Assembly: GCA_003993805.1 (NCBI GenBank)
Contig: RSEF01000003.1
Span: 60,855,759-60,919,758, forward strand
Source of the DNA: Himantopus leucocephalus
Taxonomy: Eukaryota > Chordata > Aves > Charadriiformes > Recurvirostridae
DNA length: 64,000 bases
Direction of reading: 5' to 3'
Every line of letters starts with the position of its first letter. The stretch's first letter is position 1. Below are positions 37,401-46,329 of the stretch, one piece after another. The notes below the pieces were generated by a model that was not told the DNA's origin, ran no database searches, and saw only the letters and a program-made list of their open reading frames with translations. The translations under genes were made by a program, and so were the position numbers.

Positions 37401-39574
37401 AACAGCTGAGTATCATGATCAACCATGAAGTCTCTCATTGCACCCACTGTCTAAATGTTGGCTCCCTGCTTATTACAATTTGTCCAGAACTGAGGATGGG
37501 CTTGTTCTACCTTGGAATAAAATACACAGGCGAGGGCTAAAATAAGAGGGATGTGTCTCGGTTCTCTTCATGAAGCTTCCCTGGGTCCATCTGTCTTGGC
37601 AGCAGGATTTGGCCACTCAGAGAATTAACCTTGGTTCTTTTTCCTGAGTGTTGTGTCTCTCCACTCACAGACATTGGGACCTCCTTGAGGGCACACATCG
37701 CCACCTGTGCTCTGCTGCCACAGAAGCTCTAGGCTCACTGCTGCTGTACCCCAGGTCCAGAGGATCCAAGACAGACCAGCCTTTTGAAGACCCAGCTCAA
37801 AGAGGAAAGGATTTCTCATGAAAACATACATTTATGCTTTTCAGGAAGCGCCAGCGGGTGCTGCAAAGGGCTGTTCTGGCCTCACTGTTTTTTCCAGCCC
37901 ACCCCTTCGTTGTATCTGATCCATCAACTGAGCTGGGATAATGCCAAGACAGTCTCTTATACAGTCAGGAGCATGCTAGCCTTTGGAAGAAAAAGTTCAG
38001 CCCTGGAAGATCCCCACTATACGTCACGCTGAAAGGTCTGGTCGTATTCTAGATATGGACTTCAGAATTCAGCCAGCGCTTTAACATGCAGCAATCAGTG
38101 AACCGCATCAGCAGGACGGGACCCCCCGTGTTCATAGGGTAATGACACCAGCTAATACCAGCTGCGGCTAATTCACGCATGTTCCCAACAACCAGCGTCA
38201 CAGCAATTATTCCAAAGGTTGTTCCATGACAGACCATTTCAAACAGCATTAACTATGTCATACCAAGGAAAAATGTCTCTCCTGATCCCCCTGACAAGAT
38301 GGTTTTATGTCCGTAAAAAGGCAAGTAAAGAAACAGTAGTTTGTGTTCCACACCCTTCGCATAAATGAAAGTAGAAGGCTATGCAATTTTGTGTAGTAGC
38401 TTTAGCCCAAGGTTCTTAAAGCAATATACCCAATTAGCTGTTAGACAAAGCAAAACCAAAGAAGCAACAGCCCCTGCCCAAGCTTGAGACAAGAAATGTT
38501 TTTGAGGTTGGACAACTGACAAAACACCATATCATCCAAGATGATATCCTGTGATTGCAAGAGTGAAACAAAAAAAGTTTTCGTATTGATATTGTCGTAC
38601 CCTTGGACAGGATAGAGAGGACATCACAAGTAGATAAACAGGCGAATTAGGGAGGTAGCCTGTAAAGCAGAAGAGATACATGAAGAATTATGGATCTGCT
38701 TTGATTCATGCAGAATCCCATGACTGTGTTCAAGCCTTGTGCCTAAAAAGTTTGCAGAAAAGCATTTCAGCAGACCAGTTGCTTGGAATCTGAGTAAGTC
38801 CTGGGAACCCAATGGTGCTTGCCCCGGGGTGACTTGACCTTCCCCACGTATAGCGCAGACCCCCTCAGTGCAAGTCCAGGTGTTCTGCAGCCAGCCAACA
38901 CGGATGCGCACAATTCAGCCAGGACCACGCTGTGATTCGCCTGCTCACAGCTCGGCACTGCTCACAGCTCTGCACTCATGTAGCATCCAGTGTCCGTGCA
39001 GCCTGTTTCCAGCTTTGTGACCTCAGTGACTGACTTCAAAAAAATAACTTCAGTTACTGGAAGGACTCACTTTCATAAAACATATTTACATGGGTTATGA
39101 ATTAAAAGCGGTGGCAGAGCAAGAAAGTGACTGAACGCTTCTACCTAGACCCAACTGTTAACGCCACTTGAGCCCTTGGTGGCCCGTATACAAAGAAAAT
39201 GCTCCGTAGCTCTGGCCTTTCCTACATCACCAAGCTGCTCCATGCTGTGCCAGAGCAGTCCAGCCAGCAACCTGTTTTCAACCCACAAACCAAATCTCCT
39301 TGTTTTTTCACAGCCCTTTAGAAAAAAAAACCAACCAAGCCCTCTTACCTGTCTCAATGTGCTGCAGAAACTCCTGTGCTGTCACCCTCTCATGAGGCTG
39401 CAGGATGGGCTTGTACAGCTGTCTGGCTTTAGAGCTGTTTTGTTTCAAGCAGGAGCATTTACTTATCAGAGTTAAGCACTCCTTGATACTGTGCACCAAG
39501 TCAGAGGACATCCTCTGAACAAAGGCCACGAAGTCCTGCAGCAGCTGCATGCATCGCCCGCACAGTTGACCCAT
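13334..39574 (-). CDS. Vac8-like armadillo-repeat protein, N-myristoylation-type start, 14 coding exons
   Basis: Coding exons, 5' to 3': 39574-39349, 36166-36047, 35093-34974, 33832-33713, 28264-28142, 26387-26305, 25079-24954, 24113-24068, 22987-22813, 18731-18603, 16906-16792, 15877-15743, 14425-14300 and 13455-13334 (stop TAA). All have GT-AG borders, and every junction agrees in phase except 24068/22987. The product is about 588 residues against 578 in yeast Vac8. It has an N-terminal MGQLCGRC (Gly2, Cys5, Cys8) fit for myristoyl and palmitoyl anchoring, a helical N-terminal domain, then about ten ARM repeats. These include [20 protein letters not shown] and [10 protein letters not shown], the latter close to LQRSAAL in Vac8. 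A coiled-coil-like tail ends the protein. Vac8-family proteins are membrane-anchored scaffolds. In yeast Vac8 works in vacuole inheritance, the nucleus-vacuole junction and autophagy; the vertebrate role is not known to me. The gene is convergent with MAP7 and divergent from BCLAF1. No promoter or 5'UTR exon was located. Confidence 0.85.
14300..14425 (-). CDS. Vac8-like exon 13, last ARM repeat
   Basis: 126 nt, phase 1-1, acceptor ctcccatttatgcag, donor GAAG|gtacgt. It encodes [20 protein letters not shown] and [14 protein letters not shown]. Another AG 22 nt upstream (tctccag) would put the previous exon out of frame, so the downstream AG was chosen. Confidence 0.83.
14520..14588 (-). mobile_element. 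CR1 LINE 3' terminal scrap, antisense
   Basis: CATAGAATCATGGAATGG...TTTAGGTTGGAAGGGACCTT is the reverse complement of the CR1 3' end. Only about 70 bp remain. It lies between exons 12 and 13 of the Vac8-like gene. Confidence 0.88.
15743..15877 (-). CDS. Vac8-like exon 12, ARM repeat
   Basis: 135 nt, phase 1-1, acceptor actctgtcttccag, donor CATG|gtaact. It encodes [20 protein letters not shown] and [13 protein letters not shown], close to the last Vac8 repeats (LExxxxQFQAA). Confidence 0.85.
16792..16906 (-). CDS. Vac8-like exon 11, ARM repeat
   Basis: 115 nt, phase 0 to 1, acceptor ctcttgttgcag, donor CAAG|gtaggg. It encodes [20 protein letters not shown] followed by [13 protein letters not shown]. 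Confidence 0.83.
18603..18731 (-). CDS. Vac8-like exon 10, ARM repeat
   Basis: 129 nt, phase 0-0, acceptor ggtttcttttctcag, donor CAG|gtaggc. It encodes [20 protein letters not shown] and [20 protein letters not shown], one ARM unit with the H3 IIKNLS. Confidence 0.85.
18801..18817. repeat. (TAGA)n microsatellite
   Basis: About four tandem TAGA units lie in an intron of the Vac8-like gene. Confidence 0.85.
20360..20360. other. Single-N assembly join inside poly-A
   Basis: One N sits between two A-runs. This is a contig join or masked homopolymer, and the true length is unknown. Confidence 0.85.
22813..22987 (-). CDS. Vac8-like exon 9, linker plus ARM repeat
   Basis: 175 nt with acceptor tgtctcctcgcag and donor CAG|gtaggg. 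It encodes a linker [17 protein letters not shown] and then [20 protein letters not shown] and [14 protein letters not shown], an ARM repeat. The first base is the third position of a codon. Acceptor use at CTGAAG (10 nt in) would give phase 0 instead; neither fits exon 8 ending in phase 1. Confidence 0.83.
24068..24113 (-). CDS. Vac8-like exon 8, short ARM H3 exon beside an assembly join
   Basis: 46 nt with acceptor ctttggcacaagcag and donor AGTG|gtaagc. It encodes [15 protein letters not shown], exactly the H3 helix expected after exon 7 (family pattern VxxQAxxALRNLAS). It starts in phase 0, as exon 7 requires, but ends in phase 1, whereas exon 9 starts in phase 2. The exon lies 44 bases from a single-N join at 24157 in a poly-A/G artefact. 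Confidence 0.8.
24157..24157. other. Single-N assembly join, poly-A to poly-G
   Basis: About 26 A, then N, then GGGGG and more A. This is typical of low-quality read ends at a closed gap. It lies 44 bases from a coding exon of the Vac8-like gene, so sequence may be missing. Confidence 0.85.
24954..25079 (-). CDS. Vac8-like exon 7, ARM H3 plus next H1-H2
   Basis: 126 nt, phase 0-0, acceptor gattctctgcag, donor AAG|gtaaag. It encodes [20 protein letters not shown], the H3 helix completing exon 6, and then [16 protein letters not shown]. Confidence 0.88.
25560..25690 (+). mobile_element. Possible decayed CR1-type LINE fragment
   Basis: GAGGCTCCATCACTCCAGAC followed by ATTTAAGAGAGACTG resembles the CR1/L3 3' region (GGAGGCTCCATC...TTTTTAAGA). 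The match is weak and short. Confidence 0.35.
26305..26387 (-). CDS. Vac8-like exon 6, ARM H1-H2
   Basis: 83 nt, phase 1 to 0, donor CAG|gtatgg. It encodes [20 protein letters not shown] and ESPDSEVQ. The third helix comes from the next exon, so this ARM repeat is split across two exons. Confidence 0.88.
26800..27540 (+). mobile_element. CR1 LINE with RT and 3' end, interrupted by a 100-N gap
   Basis: On the left, the frame reads [20 protein letters not shown], the SGVPQGSVLGPxLFNIF motif of CR1 reverse transcriptase. On the right, it reads YCVQLWSP...[14 protein letters not shown], the C-terminal region of the CR1 ORF2 protein. The rest of the 3' end follows, finishing with AAGGTCCCTTCCAACCTAAA and ATTCTATGATT. 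The reading frame right of the gap is broken, so the copy is not intact. About 0.6 kb would separate the two parts in a full CR1, so the 100-N gap is either undersized or hides a deletion. Confidence 0.93.
26929..27028. other. 100-N assembly gap
   Basis: Exactly 100 N, the usual arbitrary gap size, lies inside a CR1 copy. Repeat collapse is the likely cause. Confidence 0.97.
28142..28264 (-). CDS. Vac8-like exon 5, ARM repeat
   Basis: 123 nt, phase 1-1, acceptor ttttctccag, donor CAG|gtattt. It encodes [20 protein letters not shown] and then [10 protein letters not shown], matching the ARM consensus VQxNAxGALxNL. Confidence 0.9.
32690..33590 (+). mobile_element. Old, decayed CR1/L3-type LINE fragment
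   Basis: The segment at 32739-32760 reads as ...TSGIPQGLV..., the RT motif. GCAGAGACATGCACTTGGAA at about 32910 and GGTGAGACCCCAGCTGAAAT at about 33112 follow in CR1 order. The segment near 33460-33515 (AAACTGGTCATGAATATATT, then GGTCGGAAATCAGAAAAAGG) resembles the 3' part of ancient CR1/L3 elements. It is too degraded for an open frame. Confidence 0.6.
33713..33832 (-). CDS. Vac8-like exon 4, ARM repeat
   Basis: 120 nt, phase 1-1, donor CAG|gtaagt. It encodes [20 protein letters not shown] followed by [15 protein letters not shown], a well-formed ARM repeat with the usual MGxLEPLLxLL start. Confidence 0.9.
34974..35093 (-). CDS. Vac8-like exon 3, ARM repeat
   Basis: 120 nt, phase 1-1, acceptor ctcattcctgcag, donor ACA|gtgagt. 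It encodes [20 protein letters not shown] and then [14 protein letters not shown], one ARM unit. Confidence 0.88.
36047..36166 (-). CDS. Vac8-like exon 2, first ARM repeat
   Basis: 120 nt, phase 1 to phase 1, donor CACA|gtaagt. It encodes about residues 76-115, with [20 protein letters not shown] followed by [10 protein letters not shown]. This is a classic ARM H2-H3 pattern, close to the first repeat of Vac8. Confidence 0.88.
39349..39574 (-). CDS. Vac8-like exon 1, N-terminal domain
   Basis: The start ATG at 39574-39572 has A at -3 and G at +4. It was chosen because it places Gly at residue 2 with Cys at 5 and 8, an SH4-like lipidation motif as in Vac8. The exon encodes 75 codons plus one base and ends at CAG|gtaaga. 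The encoded domain is mostly helical and Leu-rich ([22 protein letters not shown]) and precedes the ARM repeats. Confidence 0.85.
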
Positions 39575-41497
39575 TCTTGTTCCAGCAGCGGCACAAAGCC
39601 AGAGGAAAAGGGAGGAGATGGAAAGAGAAGTTTCTTCTCGACTTGTCCACGTTTTGTGCTGACTTGCTGCCTCAGTGTTTGTCCTGTCTTACAGATGTTA
39701 ACACGACACCGTGCGCAGCTGCTGTAAAGCAGACAAGCCTCTGCGTCCAAAAAGCTGCATTGCACAACAAGGCTGGTTTCTGCAGCTCTCCCAGAGTCTA
39801 CAAAATGTTATTTAAAAGGCTGGACCGGAGCCACGTTCAAACACCCTCCCTTTGCTTGAAGAAAAATAAAATGATGACCTAAACTCATTTCATGGAGAAC
39901 AAACAGAGCTTAACTCCCAGAGCAGCCACCAGAGCCTTCATGAGGCTAAGAAAGCTCTGGGATAATGCAAAAAGCACCCTCAGTTTTTGTAAGGCAGCTT
40001 TCCACATAAAAGGTAGGCACCACCTTGTCTGCATGTGTACAAGCTGCGGCTGCCAATGGGAGAGGAAGATCAAAAAAAAAAAAACAAAACAGGGGGGGGA
40101 GCACATGAACAGGTTTTTCCAGTTTTTGCTGAAGCACAGACCAGAACAAAGGTCTTGTTGGGCAAACAGCTCATAACTCAGTCAACTGAGGCTTAGCAAA
40201 TCAGCAAGAATAGAAAACTGAAAAACAAAAAAATACAGCGCAATTTAGAACTATAGTCTCCTCCTGTCAAGCGAATCCTGCAGAGTGGGCTCGGTAAGCT
40301 AGCAATGGGAGGATGCAAAAATCATCCGCAGTTTTCATGCAGAAAACGGTAGCAAAAGGAAAAAGAGCAGTTCTACTTTTGCTCCATCCTTTTGCTTAAT
40401 TCGCCAGCTGCGTGCATGTGCTCACCCTTGGCTGAACAGTTTCACAAATGAACTTGGTATAATTAATGTAGCATGAAGTGAGATTTGCAATATTCTTGAG
40501 GTTTCCAGTAAAATCTGGTTTGATTCAAGATCCCTTTCATTCGGAAACCAGTAGGTACTGGTCTGCTGAGTGTTGTTATTGTTATTACCTTCTCTTTACC
40601 CATGGATTTGATGGATTTATTCTAATCATTGCATTTGATACATTTATTGGTAAGTTTTAGCCTCACTGTCCTCTAATAGATCTTAAGTTTCTGAATAAAT
40701 CATGCTTGCCCTGCACCCATCTCCAAGCACTGGTGAACAGGCTTCACCCAAATCTCACTGGTCTGTGCAGCTACTATTTCTTCTCTTACTTACACATGAT
40801 GTAATTTTCCTAAACACAAATACCACGCGGCACAGATAAACCCATCTACACCCATAAACCAAAAGGTATGAGGCTTCTATTACACAATGCAATCCATTAC
40901 CAAGAATCAAGACTTTCATTCTTCTGGCTACTTCCTTGACCAGCTCTGCAAGCCCACTGAGTTCTGGTCTCTTTCTGGCTTCTTAATATTATCAAAAGCG
41001 AGGCTAATGTGCCCATTTTCTCACCATGTCTTCTGGATCCTTTCAGTAGGGATCTTCTAACGTATAGGGAACCCATGTGATCGTCAGGTTCTGCTTCTGC
41101 CATCTGTGGTGGTTTAGGCTGGGCTGGCTGCTTGCTCTTCACCTTTTGCCCGTGATCTTCCACCCTTCAGCTTCCTTCCTAAAAGCAGTGAGGCAACAGA
41201 TTCCTGGGAGCCCATTGCATGTGCCTTCTGTCTCTTGCTCTGTCCCATCTACAGAACCGTAAGGTTTCAATTGCTGTGAGATTTTTTTTTTAAGGTAATT
41301 TGAACTGTACTGCACTGAGATGAGAAAAAATAGGACTGTTTCAATGAGACACTTGTTTGTAATGACTGCATTTCTGTAACGTGTTCTTATTAAGCATTTC
41401 AAGATGTATTACAAACATTAAAACAGCTTTCCAATTTATCTGTAAGGAAGATATTCCCAAAATGGTTTAAAAAGGTTTCGGAGGTGCTGAGCTCTTG

Positions 41498-41525
41498 TAA
41501 CTCCATTTGAAATAAATGGGAGTTA
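41498..41525. repeat. Imperfect inverted repeat
   Basis: TAACTCCATTT and AAATGGGAGTTA face each other around a short centre, with one extra base in the right arm. Similar hairpins occur in old amniote interspersed repeats. Confidence 0.7.
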
Positions 41526-42681
41526 AAAGACATGCACCAGTCCTGAAAACTAGGCTATAATTTGCCTAAAGGCATAAAAATCAGGTGTCCCAATACTGAG
41601 TTTGACAAATCAGTCAGGAAATTGTTTTTCTCTGATTTGAAACCACTACTGGAAAGCCAGTGTTTGTGGGTCTTCAAACCAATGAATTCACAATAGCTGC
41701 TGTAAAGGTTGCAACCATAAACCCAATGGTTTTGATTAGTTTCATGACCTATATATGTTTCCTTATCTGATTAAACAACATGTCAGCTCAAGACTGTAGA
41801 AGTAGAATGGGAAAAAATGAGCAGTACCACAATAGTGTTAAACCATTTTGCTTTTATTCTTCAAAAAACATGTTCCAGATAGTAGAAGCCCCATACCCTG
41901 ATTTTTTTTCCAAAGGAAAAAAATCAGTTCCTTTGTAAATGTTAAAATAAGCCTCTCCAAACCATTTCCATTCAGTCATGTGCAAAGGAGACTTCCAAGT
42001 AGTAACCTTACTGTGTGGACTATTTGGAATTCTGTATAAAATACACTTGGAAGTTTAAATCTATTTGCCAAATAATAGATGAATGCTGTAGCTAAGCGAC
42101 ACTTTCAACAGAGAGCTTCCACTGGTCCAGCATTTTATCTGGTGCGTAGTTTCTCTGCAAAGGACAGAAAATACTGCTTTTGGGCACAGTCTCTTAAGCA
42201 TCTGACACTCACAGCAGGTTTGTTTTGTTTTGAATTAAGAACAGAAAATCTAAAAATGCATTTATTCCTCACTAAATTAATCCACCAGTTCACTCATGCA
42301 GCATGACCACTGCCTGAACTGCTTCTTGTAATAGAAATTCCTTTATCTAGTTCGCAATGGTGCATAACTTTTGATTGCTCAGAAGTTGACTGGCACTGGA
42401 GAGACGTACACAAATACCCTTTATACTCCTCTTTCATACATTACCTAGGACCTCGTCATTCTAACGGGCCCAAAAAACCCTCGGAGTCTGACACGAATAT
42501 TGGAAAAAACGGGTCAACAGCTTTATTTGAGCTATGGTAGCAAATGCTCCCCTCTTAAAGGAAGAAAATGATAGCTCCAGGTTCTGGATTTTACAAATAC
42601 TGTTATCACGGTGATTTTAATCAATGGAAAAAGGATTTTGGGGGAGTGTAGGAGAGAGGCAGGGATTGAAAACATATGGAG

Positions 42682-42713
42682 TCTTATTTGACTTGTGTCC
42701 CAGTCAAATAAGA
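42682..42713. repeat. Perfect 12-bp inverted repeat, 8-nt loop
   Basis: TCTTATTTGACT and AGTCAAATAAGA are exact reverse complements separated by tgtgtccc. Confidence 0.92.
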
Positions 42714-43273
42714 TAATAGATACTTAAAGGAATGCTTAAAAAGCAGTAAATTGAAAGAATATACTTATATTACTCAAGAATCCAAAACTTCAAAAAATTG
42801 AACTAATTAAATTTGCATTTTATGAATTTGTCCCACGTAATTTTTTATTGCAACCTTTGTCTAATACACATTTCTTTCACTCCCTTCTCTCACCGTTCTA
42901 TTCAGGGGTGAGGAAAACACTGTACAGTTTAGAAAGTTGTACGATGATGGCTGTGCATTACTGCTTGGATTTGATTTAAAAGGTGATAACTCCCTTAATG
43001 CCTAGCAGGTCTGTATTGCCCCCATACCCGCACTTAAGGTCTTTTTGCTTGCACTAATTCAGTGCGACTGCTCTTTAAACTGGATCTATGTAATCTTTTG
43101 TCTTCAAAATAACAACAAAAACCAATCAACAAACCAAAGGTATTAAGTTCTTAAACTGGATCTACCATTGATGGAATAGAAACATAAAATCATGAATTAG
43201 AGAAAAATGGTTGAGGAAGCAGAACAGTTCTAAATCCAATGTCTGATGTAACACGTTACTACTAAGCTCTTTT

Positions 43274-43342
43274 AAATACATATGTATCTTTTATATATAT
43301 AATAAATACATATATATCTTTTAAATGTGTGTGTGTGTGTGT
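43274..43342. repeat. Duplicated 20-mer plus (TG)n microsatellite
   Basis: aaatacatatgtatctttta at 43274-43293 recurs at 43304-43323 with one change. It is followed by a TG run at 43326-43342. Confidence 0.85.
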
Positions 43343-45489
43343 ACGTATATATTCACCATTAAGATTTCAGGAGGAATTCAGGCTGAACAGAAACAGACTA
43401 TAGTCATTTAAGCAGGGAGAAAGCCAGATGTGAGGACTTGATAGATCCAGATTTGTGAAAAACTGCCAGGGGTTACTTCATCGCATGCTTAGGCAGAGCT
43501 TTGTTTGCATTCATTGCAATTTCTGTAGAGTATAAAGGATGTTGTACTCACTGCATCAGATTCCTTGGCTGAGGTATTTGCTCATCCTCACTCAGAGGGA
43601 GAGTGCCATCTACTGAAGCATCCCCTTTACACAGCTCCCTTGAGCCTTGTTCTACTCATGGACCAACAAAATTTACTCAAGGGGGATGTAAAACCGAGGA
43701 AGGTTTTAACAGGAGGAGAAGCTGCTTTAGCTGTGAATCTCTGTTGTGAAGTAACAGCTGCATGTAATGGACCGGGACAAAGATGGTAAGTAACACCACT
43801 GACTTGTGCAAGCCTATGCTCCAGTTTTATGTTTTTATTAACAACCTCGCTCTGTGTTTCTTCATTCTCAATAAATCTTTGCAATTGAGGTTACATTATC
43901 GTTTTGTAATGATCAAGAGCAGCATTCCCTGATGGGACAACCCAACTTCACTGCTGACTATTAACCAGGGACTTTCCTACTCACTTCCCCTTTCTAGTTA
44001 GTGCTCAGAAGATGTAAAAGTACTCGGCTGACTCACTGAATAGCGACGACATCTGCTAACAGTCAGCAAGAGTTTGGCTTGGGCCAGTGATGACACAGTA
44101 TGATTGTGCTGCTTTGTCTACATGTAACTTCCCGTTGCCTTGAATCTCATACTTTACTGGAATTTTCTGGACTGTTGCTGTATTCAGATAAAGCAGCAAC
44201 TTGTGTCATGCCCAGAGCTACTATCTCCTATGATAACACTAAATACATAAATTTAAAAAAAATGGCAGATTTTTTTGGCAGAAAAAAATTGTAGCAAAAG
44301 GTAGTGCCTCAAAAACATCAAAGGTAGGTCAGAGGTACCTATGTACCTTAGAATTTTGAACAAACTATATAAAAGGAAACATCTGAAATTTTATGAGGTA
44401 AATTACCACCCAAAGACAGGGCATCAAGTATTTGAAGAAGTATACCAGCTTGCAGGACAGAGGTGAAGGGAGACCTGTCAGGTTGTGTTTCATAGACAAT
44501 ACCTGTAGAAAACCACTGGTACGATGTGTTTCAAGGCACAGGTGCCTGTCCTGAGGTTTTTGCTAACAAGGGGCTGCACTGAACATCACACTGCCCATTG
44601 CTCAAATGTCAAATTCTTGATAAAATGAGGAGTGAACAAAACTTTAAACAACTTACACTATTTGCCATTAGGCAAATATATTTGAAAAAATGAAAATCTA
44701 TTTGCAAGAAGTTTTGCATGATAGGGGTTTTTGGTTTGTGTTGCTTTTTCTTCTGGATCCGTAGTACGTTGTCTTAAATACTACGGAGAAGTGAAAGAGA
44801 AGAAGTGACCACCCTTTCTGTCCCAATATCCCATGTATCTCAGAAAATAGAGGTGAGCTCTCCATCCCTGAAAGGAAATGACACGAGCACCCCACAGGTC
44901 TTCAGAAACATTTAGAAATGGGGGTGGGGGAGGCGGCGTTGTGTGCAGCTAAATCCCAACAGTTGGGGAAACCTTACCGGCCCTAGCAAGCTGCCTTCCT
45001 CCCACAACTGCGTTATCAGGCAGCCTCCGCATTAATAGTGTCTTGTTGTTGGTTACAGCAAAAGCGGTATCACGAGCTGCACTCGAGCTCCAGGTTGGTT
45101 ACCCCTGCGTAACGGAACAAAGCTGAAAAGAAGGAAAGAGGGAATCGTGCGTCTCTCCAGGCCAGGCTGCTCATCAGTTAACCACAACCGGTCAGAACTA
45201 AAAACTTTCACTGTTTTGTGTTTCAGCACCCGCCACTCATTGGCTGCTGCCTCCGCAGAAGGCCACGCTTAAAGAACTTGGTCACCAGAAGAAGTAGATC
45301 TAAGCAGCGCATTACTTTCCCTACGCAGGAAACAGCAAACCAGCTTTTGGGGATTATGTCTGCTTCCCACCCTCCGTGCCTTTTCCCTCCATCAGCTGAT
45401 TTTGTCAGCCTCCCAGTCACTGTCCCCTGAATTTAAAAACTCAGTTAAAACTGTGCATATGCATCCCTTCCTGCCCCCTTTTTCTTTTT

Positions 45490-45503
45490 AGATCGGAAGA
45501 GCN
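45490..45503. other. Illumina adapter remnant at an assembly join
   Basis: AGATCGGAAGAGC at 45490-45502 is identical to the first 13 bases of the Illumina TruSeq adapter and is followed directly by N. It is technical sequence, not genome. Confidence 0.93.
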
Positions 45504-46175
45504 AAAAAAGTCAGCTGTGTCAGATTTGAGCAGTGTGAATTTCAGGAGGCGCTCAGCCGACACGCATCGCTGCGCACCGGCCGATGCTGCCCACCCACGG
45601 CCCGCTGCTGCGCGTTTTTGGCGGCAGGAGAAACTCGGGCCACTTCCTGGGGCCCGCCTTCCCCAACCGTCGCGCTGCCGTACTGCAACCGAGGGACCGG
45701 CACACGCTCACGCTCGTACACACTCTCTCACACATCTGCTGCAAAAGCCGCTGCAGTAAAGTACGNCCCCCCCCCCCCCCCCCCTTCCTGCTGCGCGGCA
45801 GCACCGGGCGCCAATGCCGCTGGGCGGTGATCCGCCAGCCGGGCTCCGCCGTACGGACGAGCCCTTCCACGCACCTCTCGTGGATGGACGCGCACCCCGC
45901 CCCACAGGTAACCAGGCGGCGGCCCGGCCGCGGGTGGGAGGGGACGGGGGGGCCGACACCTCGGATCACTCTTCGGGGAAGGAGAGGAGAAAAGGCGGTA
46001 GCTTTTAGTCGCCGCAGCGTGGGAGAAGGCAAGAGCTGCAGCCGGCGGGGCGCGGAGCACCCGGCCGTGGGACAGGGTAGGGGGACGTAGGGCTGGGGGA
46101 CGTAGGGCAGGGCCACGCTGCTCCCCCGGGACACAGGCCCGGGGGCGGCCTGTGATCGGCCGCCAGCGCCGTGGG

Positions 46176-46219
46176 GCGCCATCTTCCTTGCGGACGGCTA
46201 CCCAAAAGCAAGATGGCGC
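46176..46219. promoter_or_regulatory. Inverted pair of YY1-type sites
   Basis: GCGCCATCTT and AAGATGGCGC are exact reverse complements, 24 bp apart. AAGATGGCG matches the extended YY1 consensus. Confidence 0.7.
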
Positions 46220-46258
46220 GCGGGCTGTGAGGGGGTGCGGGCCTTTCCCCGGCCCGGG

Positions 46259-46270
46259 GCGGAAGTGACG
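46259..46270 (+). promoter_or_regulatory. ETS-type site with adjoining TGACG half-site
   Basis: GCGGAAGTGACG combines GGAAGT (ETS/GABP core) with TGACG (CRE half). It lies about 190 bp before the proposed exon 1 donor. Confidence 0.6.
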
Positions 46271-46305
46271 CAGCCTCAGTCGGCGGCCGCCCTCCCCCCC
46301 CCCCC

Positions 46306-46314
46306 NNNNNNNNN
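46306..46314. other. Assembly gap (9 N) inside poly-C
   Basis: N-run flanked by C-runs in the promoter. The length is uncertain. Confidence 0.9.
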
Positions 46315-46329
46315 CCCCCCCCCCCCTCC

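Larger units (their letters stand above)
13456..39348 (-). other. Introns of the Vac8-like gene
   Basis: There are thirteen introns. 13456-14299: an (AAAC)n tract near 14057. 14426-15742: a CR1 scrap. 15878-16791 and 16907-18602: nothing noted. 18732-22812: a TAGA microsatellite and an N inside poly-A at 20360. 22988-24067: nothing certain. 24114-24953: an N at 24157. 25080-26304: a possible decayed CR1 near 25560-25690. 26388-28141: a gapped CR1. 28265-33712: an AT-rich tract near 28915-29045 and an old CR1-type LINE. 33833-34973, 35094-36046 and 36167-39348: an AAAT run near 35455, otherwise no feature recognised. Confidence 0.65.
39575..45489. other. Sequence upstream of the Vac8-like gene; no gene seen
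   Basis: About 5.9 kb. It must hold the 5'UTR and perhaps the promoter of the Vac8-like gene, but I see no CpG island or clear TATA near 39.6-40.5 kb. It contains poly-A and poly-G tracts near 40075-40098, two inverted repeats (41498-41525, 42682-42713) and an AT/GT-rich tract at 43270-43345. No open frame resembles a known protein. Confidence 0.55.

Noticed and set aside
45584..46090. 168-codon + strand frame in the CpG island
   Set aside because: Same cause: GC-rich sequence with few stops. It crosses an N and a poly-C run and has no recognisable domain.
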